From: an uncultured Hyphomicrobiales bacterium
GTDB taxonomy: Bacteria > Pseudomonadota > Alphaproteobacteria > Rhizobiales > Beijerinckiaceae
Length of the DNA stretch: 6,831 bases
NCBI GenBank assembly: GCA_903918155.1
Contig: CAIXDD010000193.1
Span: 1-6,831 of the forward strand
Reading direction: 5' to 3'
Under the pieces are notes generated by a model. The model saw only the letters and a list, made by a program, of their open reading frames with translations. It did no database searches and had not been told where the DNA came from. Both the position numbers and the translations under genes were made by a program. Shown here piece after piece: positions 1 to 4,981 of this stretch (the first letter of the stretch is position 1; each line of letters opens with the position of its first letter).

Positions 1-313
1 CACGATCATCGTCGCCATTACGGAATTCGGACGCACCGCGCGCATCAACGGCACGAATGGCACGGACCATGGCGCAGCGACGGTCGCTTTTCTCGCCGGC
101 GGCGCCGTCAACGGCGGGCGCGTCGTCGCCGATTGGCCCGGACTCAAAGACGCGCAGCTTTACGAAGGACGCGATCTGAAGCCGACCATGGATCTGCGCG
201 CCGTTCTCAAAGGCGCACTCGCCGATCACCTCGGCCTGTCAGCGACCGTTCTGGGGGACAAAATATTCCCGAAGACCGCCCATCTCGCACCAGTGAAACA
301 TCTCGTCGCCTGA
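1..313 (+). CDS. DUF1501 domain protein, C-terminal end (5' end outside window)
   Basis: The frame is open from the left edge (first whole codon at 2) to TGA at 311-313 and gives the last 103 residues. Visible family marks are TEFGRT (fragment residues 7-12), GTDHG (20-24), an AFLAGGAVNGGRVVADWPGL stretch (29-48) and the end of the domain at MDLRAVLKGALADHLGL (63-79). These match the C-terminal part of DUF1501 proteins. The family is related to the alkaline phosphatase/sulfatase fold, usually carries a Tat signal and often sits beside a DUF1800 gene. The GTDHG histidine and aspartate look like the family's metal-site residues, which is an inference. The substrate is unknown. The N-terminus and any DUF1800 partner lie outside the window. 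The gene converges on the minus-strand tRNA-Pro and no clear terminator follows it. Confidence 0.88.
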   Translation, partial: TIIVAITEFGRTARINGTNGTDHGAATVAFLAGGAVNGGRVVADWPGLKDAQLYEGRDLKPTMDLRAVLKGALADHLGLSATVLGDKIFPKTAHLAPVKHLVA

Positions 314-456
314 TTGAGCCTTGAGAACGGATGAGGAGGGCGAAGAAGCGGCATAAAGCGGAAGCCGCGCAACCTAGGACCAGTAACCCGCCTGTAACCG
401 CGCGCGAGCGCGACCCTGCGCAACCTGCGAGGATGTACCCGCAAGTCGTCGCCGGG

Positions 457-483
457 ATGCGCTGCAATGCGCTGCAATACGCT
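457..483. repeat. 10-bp direct tandem repeat, about 2.5 copies
   Basis: ATGCGCTGCA occurs twice back to back (457-466 and 467-476). A degenerate third partial copy, ATACGCT, follows at 477-483 and runs into the neighbouring inverted repeat. The copies are seen directly in the sequence. No function is assigned; replication slippage in a non-coding spacer is the simplest explanation. Confidence 0.8.
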
Positions 484-499
484 CCCGGGCGCGGGAGCG
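480..499 (-). terminator. GC-rich inverted repeat 3' of tRNA-Pro, possible terminator
   Basis: CGCTCCCG (480-487) and CGGGAGCG (492-499) form a perfect 8-bp stem with a 4-nt loop. It lies about 33 nt past the 3' end of the minus-strand tRNA gene. There is no proper U-tract after it on either strand, so it is at best a weak intrinsic terminator or 3' processing barrier. A T-rich run (minus strand, 532-523) follows the tRNA directly but has no hairpin ahead of it. Confidence 0.35.
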
Positions 500-532
500 C
501 CTCAGGGCCGTCATCAAAGATTGAAGAGAAAA

Positions 533-610
533 TGGTCGGAGTGGCGGGATTCGAACCCACGACCCCTAGTCCCCCAGACTAGTGCGCTAACCGGGCTGCG
601 CTACACTCCG
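533..610 (-). tRNA. tRNA-Pro, anticodon GGG, CCA encoded
   Basis: The minus strand folds into a complete 78-nt cloverleaf. The acceptor stem CGGAGTG pairs with CACTCCG, followed by discriminator A and an encoded CCA (535-533). The D arm has a GCGC/GCGC stem. The anticodon stem CTAGT/ACTAG encloses the 7-nt loop CTGGGGG. The T arm GTGGG-TTCGAAT-CCCGC is standard. Loop positions 34-36 are GGG (window 575-573), so it reads CCC codons, and CCU by wobble. It lies 87 nt downstream of the merR gene on the same strand but has its own promoter. As far as I recall, the neighbourhood ihfA-merR-tRNA-Pro also occurs in pseudomonads, which suggests an old linkage. Confidence 0.97.
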
Positions 611-619
611 ACTGCGGGC

Positions 620-648
620 CTTATAGAGAAGCGCCAGCCCGCATGCAA
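620..648 (-). promoter_or_regulatory. Promoter for tRNA-Pro
   Basis: On the minus strand TTGCAT (648-643) and TATAAG (625-620) are separated by exactly 17 bp, a good sigma-70-type match at -10. Transcription would be expected to start near 613, only about 3 nt before the mature 5' end at 610. That would leave an unusually short leader for RNase P to remove. Confidence 0.6.
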
Positions 649-670
649 CCGCGCTTGGCCGCCTGTGCGA

Positions 671-689
671 AACAAACCGCATCAGGCGG
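671..689 (-). terminator. Weak terminator candidate after merR
   Basis: Just past the merR stop, the minus strand reads CCGC (689-686), a 5-nt loop, GCGG (680-677), then a T-rich TTTGTTT (676 onward). The stem is only 4 bp. An overlapping 5-bp alternative, AGGCG/CGCCT, also exists. Its position between the merR stop and the tRNA promoter fits a terminator, but the structure is weak. Confidence 0.25.
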
Positions 690-697
690 GATTCGCC

Positions 698-1468
698 TCA
701 CGCCGCCGCGCCGTGCAGCAGGCGCCGGCATTCCTCCAGTTCGGCGAGCGCGCCTTCGAGCATGCGCAATCCCTCCTCGCTGAGGCCAGCGCCCGGCGCG
801 TGGACGGGGCGCGCGCGCGGGCCCGCTGCAGGGCGCTGCGGCGGCGGGGCGGAGACCGGCGGCGCGGGCTCTCTGGCCTCCGGCTCCTCCTCAAGGTGGA
901 AGAGCGGCAAGGTCAGCGCCGGCGGCTCCTGCCAATGTCGCGGCGCGGGCTGGGGCGGCTGCGCGCTTGCGGGCTGCGGACTTGCGGGCTGCGGACTTGC
1001 GGGCTGGGGCATGGGGCGCATCTGCGGGGCTGGCGCGCGCGAGCCTTGATCCGGCGAGGCGCCCGCTTCAGGCGCATCCGGCTCGCCGGCGCCGAAATCC
1101 GGCGCCTCGTCCCCGGCCTCGCGCGAATCCGCGCGCGCCACATCGGCCCGCCCGTCGAGCGCGCCTGAACCGAGCGCGCCTGAGCCAAGCGCGCCTGAAC
1201 CAAGCGCTTGCGCCACGACCTGGCGCGGCCCCTGCTCCTTCAGCATTTTCTGCACGCCGCGGATCGTATAGCCCTCGCCATACAGCAAATGGCGGATCGC
1301 CCGCAGCAAGACGAGATCGTCGGGACGATAGAACCGCCGGCCGCCGCCGCGCTTGAGCGGGCGCACCTGCGGGAACCGCGTCTCCCAAAATCGCAGGACA
1401 TGCTGGGGAAGGTCGAGCTCCTCGGCCGCTTCGCTGATGGTGCGGTATGCGTCGCTGCTTTTTTCCAT
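698..1468 (-). CDS. Orphan MerR-family transcriptional regulator with long repetitive linker
   Basis: This encodes 256 residues. Residues 9-31 form the winged helix-turn-helix (RTISEAAEELDLPQHVLRFWE), followed by the wing RGGGRRFYRPDD (40-51) and helix LLRAIRHLLYGEGYTIRGVQKML (54-76), typical of MerR DNA-binding domains. Residues 80-235 are Pro/Ala/Gly-rich and look disordered. They include three GSGAL units (90-104) and three PQPAS units (154-168). A C-terminal amphipathic helix (about 236-252) could dimerise. The only cysteine lies there, so the metal-sensing cysteines of CueR/ZntR types are absent and the ligand and targets are unknown. ATG 1468 is chosen because the conserved domain begins there and GGAG lies just upstream, although only 3 nt away. 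An in-frame ATG at 1540 would overlap ihfA by 17 nt and add 24 unconserved residues. The gene lies 55 nt after ihfA, presumably cotranscribed. Confidence 0.9.
   Translation of the reverse strand: MEKSSDAYRTISEAAEELDLPQHVLRFWETRFPQVRPLKRGGGRRFYRPDDLVLLRAIRHLLYGEGYTIRGVQKMLKEQGPRQVVAQALGSGALGSGALGSGALDGRADVARADSREAGDEAPDFGAGEPDAPEAGASPDQGSRAPAPQMRPMPQPASPQPASPQPASAQPPQPAPRHWQEPPALTLPLFHLEEEPEAREPAPPVSAPPPQRPAAGPRARPVHAPGAGLSEEGLRMLEGALAELEECRRLLHGAAA
965..1009 (-). repeat. 15-bp tandem repeat x3 in merR (PQPAS units)
   Basis: Three adjacent 15-bp units at 965-979, 980-994 and 995-1009 share the core CTTGCGGGCTG and differ at only two positions. On the coding (minus) strand they give PQPAS three times at residues 154-168. 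The period is five codons, so gain or loss of a unit keeps the reading frame. Confidence 0.9.
1157..1201 (-). repeat. 15-bp tandem repeat x3 in merR (GSGAL units)
   Basis: Three units of AGCGCGCCTGAACC type at 1157-1171, 1172-1186 and 1187-1201 differ by single bases. They encode GSGAL three times (residues 90-104), directly after the DNA-binding domain. This array has a different sequence from the one at 965-1009 but the same 15-bp period. Confidence 0.9.
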
Positions 1469-1523
1469 GGACTCCAACCCGCGAGATTCGACGGGCTGCG
1501 CCGGCTCCATGGCGAGGGCCCGG

Positions 1524-1856
1524 TTATTCGTCGGCCACATCTTGCCCGTTGATCCGGGACTTCAGAATGTTCGAGGGTTTGAACACCATGACCCGGCGCG
1601 GCGAGATCGGCACTTCGACGCCCGTCTTGGGATTACGCCCGATTCGCTCGCCTTTGTCTCGAACGATGAACGATCCGAAGGAGGAAAGCTTCACCGTCTC
1701 GCCCTTTTCGAGCGTTTCGCAAATCTCCTGGAGAACGACCTCGACGAGTTCCGCAGATTCCGCCCGCGACAGGCCGACGCGGCGATAAACCGCCTCGGCG
1801 AGATCCGCGCGCGTCACGGTGCGGCCGTCCCGGGCTTCAAAATTATCCGCCTTCAT
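1524..1856 (-). CDS. ihfA: Integration host factor subunit alpha
   Basis: This encodes 110 residues of the HU/IHF family. It is the alpha subunit of the sequence-specific, DNA-bending heterodimer that organises the nucleoid and assists recombination and transcription. Alpha-type marks are TVTRADLAEAVY (13-24), the helix ESAELVEVVLQEICETLEKGETVKLSSFGSF (33-63), and the DNA-inserting beta arm with GRNPKTG (73-79, intercalating Pro76), then VPISPRRVMVFKPS (82-95). An in-frame ATG at 1871 lies five codons upstream without a ribosome binding site. ATG 1856 has GGAG 5 nt ahead, so it is preferred. The N-terminus is about 10 residues longer than in many relatives. The gene is 144 nt from fabH, with its own promoter candidate and an unusual palindromic leader. 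IHF autoregulation is known in enterobacteria; here it is only an inference. The beta partner is not in the window. Confidence 0.96.
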   Translation of the reverse strand: MKADNFEARDGRTVTRADLAEAVYRRVGLSRAESAELVEVVLQEICETLEKGETVKLSSFGSFIVRDKGERIGRNPKTGVEVPISPRRVMVFKPSNILKSRINGQDVADE

Positions 1857-1861
1857 GACAG

Positions 1862-1876
1862 CTCCAATCATTGGAG
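1862..1876 (-). promoter_or_regulatory. Perfect inverted repeat covering the ihfA ribosome binding site
   Basis: CTCCAAT (1862-1868), one central base, and ATTGGAG (1870-1876) form a perfect 7+1+7 palindrome. On the minus strand its promoter-distal arm contains GGAG (1865-1862), the Shine-Dalgarno sequence 5 nt before ATG 1856. Its other arm reads CTCC, the exact complement. In RNA this could fold as a 5-bp hairpin with a 5-nt loop that hides the ribosome binding site and also the upstream ATG at 1871. It could equally be a protein operator on DNA. Function is inferred. Confidence 0.55.
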
Positions 1877-1888
1877 TCGAAACAACAA

Positions 1889-1900
1889 ATGAATATTCAT
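1889..1900. promoter_or_regulatory. 12-bp AT-rich palindrome in the ihfA leader
   Basis: ATGAATATTCAT is a perfect 12-bp palindrome in an AT-rich patch (about 1881-1906) of otherwise GC-rich DNA. It lies between the candidate ihfA promoter and its ribosome binding site. A protein-binding site is plausible. It does not match the IHF consensus (WATCAANNNNTTR) as I read it. Confidence 0.4.
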
Positions 1901-1914
1901 CAAAACCGGGGCCG

Positions 1915-1943
1915 ATCTAAGGCTCAAGCTTGTGTAAAGTCAA
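1915..1943 (-). promoter_or_regulatory. Promoter candidate for ihfA-merR
   Basis: On the minus strand TTGACT (1943-1938) is followed after 17 bp by TTAGAT (1920-1915). The -35 element is nearly consensus and the -10 matches at the important T1, A5 and T6 positions. Transcription would start near 1908, giving a leader of about 50 nt that contains both palindromes listed above. Confidence 0.55.
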
Positions 1944-1972
1944 GTGATCCTGACGCAGGGTGACAGGGCCCG

Positions 1973-1991
1973 AAAAAAGCCCCCCAAGCTT
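1973..1991 (-). terminator. Weak terminator candidate after fabH
   Basis: Ten bases past the fabH stop, the minus strand reads AAGCT (1991-1987), a 5-nt loop, GGCTT, then a further TTTT (to 1973). The stem is 5 bp including a G-U pair, so it is weak. Its position between fabH and the ihfA promoter and the T-run favour partial termination. Confidence 0.35.
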
Positions 1992-2000
1992 CGCCGCGCC

Positions 2001-2990
2001 TCACCAGCGCACAAGCGCCGAACCCCATGTGAAGCCGCCGCCCATCGCCTCCAGCATCACGAGGTCGCCCCGCTTGATGCGCCCGTCCCCGCACGCGACC
2101 GACAGCGCCAGCGGAATGGAGGCGGCCGACGTATTGCCATGCGTGTGCACGGTCTTCACGATCTTCTCCGGCGCGATGCCGAGCTTTTCCGCCGACGCGT
2201 CGATGATGCGCTCATTGGCTTGATGCGGCACGAACCAGGCGAGGTCCTGCGCGCTCGTGCCGGTGGCGGCGAACGCGTCCGTCATGACGTCCGTCACCAT
2301 GCCGACCGCATGGCGGAACACGTCGCGGCCGGACATGCGCAAATGACCCACCGTGCCCGTGGTGGACGGCCCGCCGTCCACGAACAGCTTTTCGCGATGG
2401 CGCCCGTCGGAGCGCAGATGCGTGGTGAGCACGCCGCGATCGCTGATCTTGCCCTCGCCTTCGCCGCGCGCGAGCACGATCGCGCCCGCGCCGTCGCCGA
2501 ACAAGACGCAGGTCGTGCGGTCCTGCCAGTCCAGAATGCGCGAAAACGTCTCCGCGCCGATCACCAGCGCGCAATCATGCGAGCCTGACGCGATGAACTT
2601 GTCCGCGATGGCGATCGCATAGACGAAGCCCGAACAGACCGCCTGCACGTCGAACGCGGCGCCGCGCGTGATGCCGAGCGCCGCCTGCACTTGCGTGGCC
2701 GTGGAGGGAAACGTGTAATCGGGCGTCGAAGTGGCGACGACGATGAGATCGACGTCCGCAGCGCTGCGCCCGGCCTTGGCCAGCGCGTCCTGCGCCGCGC
2801 CCGTGGCGAGCACCGATGTGGTTTCTCCCGGCCCCGCGATGCGCCGTTCGCGAATGCCCGTGCGCTGCACGATCCATTCGTCCGTCGTGTCGACGATCTT
2901 TTCGAGGTCGGCGTTGGTGACGCGCTTCTCGGGCAGGCGCGCGCCCACGCCTTCGACGACGGAACGCTGGACTTTTCGCATTTCGCTCAT
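2001..2990 (-). CDS. fabH: Beta-ketoacyl-ACP synthase III
   Basis: This encodes 329 residues, the usual length of FabH, which condenses acetyl-CoA (or another primer) with malonyl-ACP to start type II fatty acid synthesis in the cytosol. The thiolase-fold catalytic triad is complete: Cys119 in AVCSGF, His256 in PHQAN and Asn286 in HGNTSAASIP. Other marks are DEWIVQRTGIRERR (37-50), GDGAGA (165-170) and the C-terminal EAMGGGFTWGSALVRW. The gene starts 27 nt after the plsX stop, the conserved plsX-fabH arrangement, so cotranscription is likely. ATG 2990 is taken as the start; its ribosome binding site is poor (AAGG about 14 nt upstream). ATG 2981, three codons in and preceded by GAGCG, is an alternative that changes only the first residues. 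Confidence 0.97.
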   Translation of the reverse strand: MSEMRKVQRSVVEGVGARLPEKRVTNADLEKIVDTTDEWIVQRTGIRERRIAGPGETTSVLATGAAQDALAKAGRSAADVDLIVVATSTPDYTFPSTATQVQAALGITRGAAFDVQAVCSGFVYAIAIADKFIASGSHDCALVIGAETFSRILDWQDRTTCVLFGDGAGAIVLARGEGEGKISDRGVLTTHLRSDGRHREKLFVDGGPSTTGTVGHLRMSGRDVFRHAVGMVTDVMTDAFAATGTSAQDLAWFVPHQANERIIDASAEKLGIAPEKIVKTVHTHGNTSAASIPLALSVACGDGRIKRGDLVMLEAMGGGFTWGSALVRW

Positions 2991-3017
2991 GCGCTGCGCG
3001 CCTTTTCGGTCACGTGT

Positions 3018-4085
3018 TCAGTTTTGGGCCGCTGCGTCCGCGGCCGCTGCGGCTTGCGCAAGCGCGTCGTGCGACTGGGCGATCAATTCACCGATCTTCG
3101 CGAGAAGATCCTGACGCACGACTTCATATCCCACGTCGATGGCGACAGAGAAGCCCAACGCATCGGCGCCGCCATGGCTTTTCACAACGATTCCTTCCAG
3201 TCCCAGGAAGACCGCGCCGTTCGAGCGTCGCGGATCCATCTTTTCCTTGAGCTGCGCGAAGGCGCCGCGCGCGAAAAGATAACCGATTCGCGACATCAGG
3301 CCGCTGCTCATCGCGCTCTTGAGATAGGTGCCCATCTGCTTGGCGGTGCCTTCCGCCGTCTTCAGCGCGATATTGCCTGTGAAGCCTTCGGTCACGACGA
3401 CGTCCACCGCGCCCGCGCCGATGTCGTCGCCTTCCACGAATCCCTTATAGGCGAGGTCGGGGAAATCGGCTTCGCGCAAGGTGCGCCCGGCCGCCTTCAC
3501 TTCCTCGATGCCCTTGATCTCCTCGACGCCGACATTGAGCAAGCCGACGCTTGGCCGCTGGACGCCGAGCAGGATGCGCGCCATCGCCGCGCCCATCACC
3601 GACAGATTGACGAGATGTTCGGCGTCCGCGCCGATGGAGGCGCCGAGATCGAGCACGACCGACTGGCCGCGCATCGTGGGCCAGCGCGCGGCGAGCGCGG
3701 GGCGCTCGATTCCCTTCATCGTATGCAGGCAGATCTTCGCCATCGCCATCAAGGCGCCGGTATTGCCTGCGGAGACGGCCGCGTCGGCCTCCCCGCGCTT
3801 CACAGCGTCGATCGCCATCCACATGGAGGACGTGCGCCGCCCCTTGCGCAGGGCCTGGCTCGGCTGGTCGTCCATGCGGATGGAGACGGCGGAATGAATG
3901 ACGGTGCAGGCTTCGGCGAGCCCCGGATGGGCGGCGACCGCCGCGCGCACGGCGCTCTCGTCGCCGAACATCAGAAATCGAATGTCGGGCCTTTTGCGCA
4001 AGGCGAGCGCGGCGCCGGCCGCGACGACCTGCGGGCCATGGTCGCCCCCCATGGCGTCAAGGGCGATCCGCACGGAATTGGGCAT
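3018..4085 (-). CDS. plsX: Phosphate acyltransferase PlsX
   Basis: This encodes 355 residues, the normal PlsX size. The enzyme makes acyl-phosphate from acyl-ACP and phosphate, supplying PlsY for the first acylation of glycerol-3-phosphate. It acts at the inner face of the cytoplasmic membrane. Seen in the sequence are RIALDAMGGDHGP (6-18) near the N-terminus, SIRMDDQPSQALRKGRRTSSMWMAI, the AVSAGNTGALMA glycine-rich segment, GMDLGAS-like VVLDLGASIGADAEHL, and the C-terminal VVVTEGFTGNIALKTAEG. The tail beyond about residue 335 is Ala-rich and low in complexity. The frame stays open 49 codons upstream, to an ATG at 4232. That extension is Arg/Pro-rich and unlike the family, so ATG 4085 is used. 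AGGAG (4102-4098) is 12 nt from it, a long spacing. fabH follows after 27 nt. Confidence 0.96.
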   Translation of the reverse strand: MPNSVRIALDAMGGDHGPQVVAAGAALALRKRPDIRFLMFGDESAVRAAVAAHPGLAEACTVIHSAVSIRMDDQPSQALRKGRRTSSMWMAIDAVKRGEADAAVSAGNTGALMAMAKICLHTMKGIERPALAARWPTMRGQSVVLDLGASIGADAEHLVNLSVMGAAMARILLGVQRPSVGLLNVGVEEIKGIEEVKAAGRTLREADFPDLAYKGFVEGDDIGAGAVDVVVTEGFTGNIALKTAEGTAKQMGTYLKSAMSSGLMSRIGYLFARGAFAQLKEKMDPRRSNGAVFLGLEGIVVKSHGGADALGFSVAIDVGYEVVRQDLLAKIGELIAQSHDALAQAAAAADAAAQN

Positions 4086-4162
4086 CAGAGTGGACTGCTC
4101 CTGCGCGCCGGACTGCGCGTCTGCGGGTGCCTCCCGGCCCCCCGGGGTCGCACGGGCGGCGG

Positions 4163-4190
4163 ACAATAGCCGTTTGCGGGGCGAAGGCAA
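4163..4190 (-). promoter_or_regulatory. Promoter candidate for plsX-fabH
   Basis: In the 165-nt gap upstream of plsX the minus strand has TTGCCT (4190-4185), a 16-bp spacer, and TATTGT (4168-4163). A transcript would begin near 4156, about 70 nt before the plsX start. This would let plsX-fabH be expressed apart from the upstream chaperone-yceD pair. Confidence 0.45.
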
Positions 4191-4250
4191 TCCTCTCCCC
4201 GCTCCAACCGCTTGCCCCAAAGGCGCCCGCAAGCGCCCCTCGCCCGCCCG

Positions 4251-4964
4251 CTAGCCGTCCTTCTCGCCGCGCAGCCTGGCGAGCGCCGCAAAGGGGCTCT
4301 CGCGCTCAGGCTCGGCCTCCCCGAGATCGAAGGCGGCGCCCGGCTTGCGGGGATAGGGATCGAGCCCCAGCGCGAGGAATTCAGCAGCCAGCGCGCCCAG
4401 ATCGATCCGGCCGTCGATGATGGGATCGGGCGGATCCTCCTCGCCCTCCTCCTCGGCCGCGGGCGGCGGCGGCGGCGCTTTCCCGCGCGACGACTGCGCG
4501 CGGGCTTCTTGCGCGCGGGCGTCTCGCGCGCTGGCCTCTTGCGCGCGGATGGCCTCCGCATGTTGAAGGTCGGCGCGCTGGGTTTCGGAGCGCCGGCGCG
4601 AGACGCGCCCCTCCGCCTCGCGGCGCGGCTCGGGCATGCGCGGCGCGCTTTCGACGAAACGCACGTCCACCGGCTCCGTCAGCTCGCTGTCGAAATCCTC
4701 GAGCGTGACGACGCAGGTCTGCGCGACGCGCGCGCGCACCTCCCCCGTCACCCGCAGGAACTTGCCGTGGCGGGCGACCTTGAACGAGGCCTTGAGCGCA
4801 TGCACGGCGGGAATGCCGTCGAAAGCCGCCAAAGCGGCGCATTCCTCGGGGTCGGCGACGATCTCGTAAGGATCGTCGGGCCGGCGCATCAGCTCCTCGA
4901 CCGTGACCGGGCGCGAAAAGGGCGGCGCGTCGGCGGGCGGGACGGAAACGGGGCTTTTCGGCAT
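4251..4964 (-). CDS. yceD: YceD/DUF177 family protein
   Basis: This encodes 237 residues of the DUF177 (YceD) family, linked by conserved neighbourhood to rpmF, plsX and fabH and proposed to act in rRNA or ribosome metabolism; its exact role is not established. Visible parts are an N-terminal SRPVTVEEL (17-25), the beta-rich core with GEVRARVAQTCVVTLEDFDSELTEPVDVRF (74-103, Cys84), the conserved DPPDPIIDGRIDLGALAAEFLALGLDPYPRKPGAAF (177-212, in two halves), and the SPFAALARL C-terminus (223-231). Between core and tail lies a charged, low-complexity insert (about 108-176) with repeated ARAQE-type units and a proline run. It makes the protein longer than typical relatives. ATG 4964 has GAGG 6 nt ahead. 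The gene starts 17 nt after the chaperone stop, so the two are probably cotranscribed. Confidence 0.9.
   Translation of the reverse strand: MPKSPVSVPPADAPPFSRPVTVEELMRRPDDPYEIVADPEECAALAAFDGIPAVHALKASFKVARHGKFLRVTGEVRARVAQTCVVTLEDFDSELTEPVDVRFVESAPRMPEPRREAEGRVSRRRSETQRADLQHAEAIRAQEASARDARAQEARAQSSRGKAPPPPPAAEEEGEEDPPDPIIDGRIDLGALAAEFLALGLDPYPRKPGAAFDLGEAEPERESPFAALARLRGEKDG
4496..4555 (-). repeat. Imperfect 15-bp tandem repeat x4 in yceD
   Basis: Four units starting GCGCGC lie at 4496-4510, 4511-4525, 4526-4540 and 4541-4555, each differing from its neighbours at a few positions. On the coding strand they give the alanine/arginine/glutamine/glutamate-rich pentapeptides of residues about 137-157 (ARAQE/ASARD type). 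The period equals five codons, as in the two merR arrays. Confidence 0.75.
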
Positions 4965-4981
4965 GGAAGGCCTCGCGGGTT

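Larger units (their letters stand above)
314..532. other. Intergenic stretch between DUF1501 gene and tRNA-Pro, no convincing gene
   Basis: This 219-base spacer separates the convergent DUF1501 and tRNA-Pro genes. Short open frames cross it on both strands. They are rich in Arg, Ala and Pro, lack a recognisable domain and run into the tRNA, so I do not call them. The only structure I see is a 10-bp tandem duplication at 457-476 and a GC-rich inverted repeat at 480-499, listed separately. Confidence 0.6.

Noticed and set aside
533..575. Attachment site (att) in the tRNA 3' half
   Set aside because: No second copy of the tRNA 3' sequence and no integrase is visible in the window, so an integrated element is not supported here.
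331..582. Small plus-strand frame between the DUF1501 gene and the tRNA
   Set aside because: It ends inside the tRNA gene read from the wrong strand. It shows no domain and no convincing ribosome binding site.
467..1168. A 233-codon plus-strand frame across the tRNA and merR
   Set aside because: It reads through the tRNA-Pro gene and opposite the merR linker. Its apparent repeats (RTCGL) are the antisense of the PQPAS array.
457..1201. CRISPR-like repeats
   Set aside because: Units of 10 and 15 bp are directly adjacent without spacers, and the two 15-bp arrays are coding.
2691..4169. A 492-codon open frame on the plus strand, opposite fabH and plsX
   Set aside because: It lies antisense to two genes with complete family motifs and catalytic residues. 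Its product is rich in Arg, His, Ala and Gly with no domain, as expected of a shadow frame in GC-rich DNA.
4086..4232. N-terminal extension of plsX to ATG 4232, or a relic of rpmF
   Set aside because: The 49 codons are Arg/Pro/Ala-rich, do not resemble ribosomal protein L32 or any PlsX N-terminus, and would overlap the promoter candidate.
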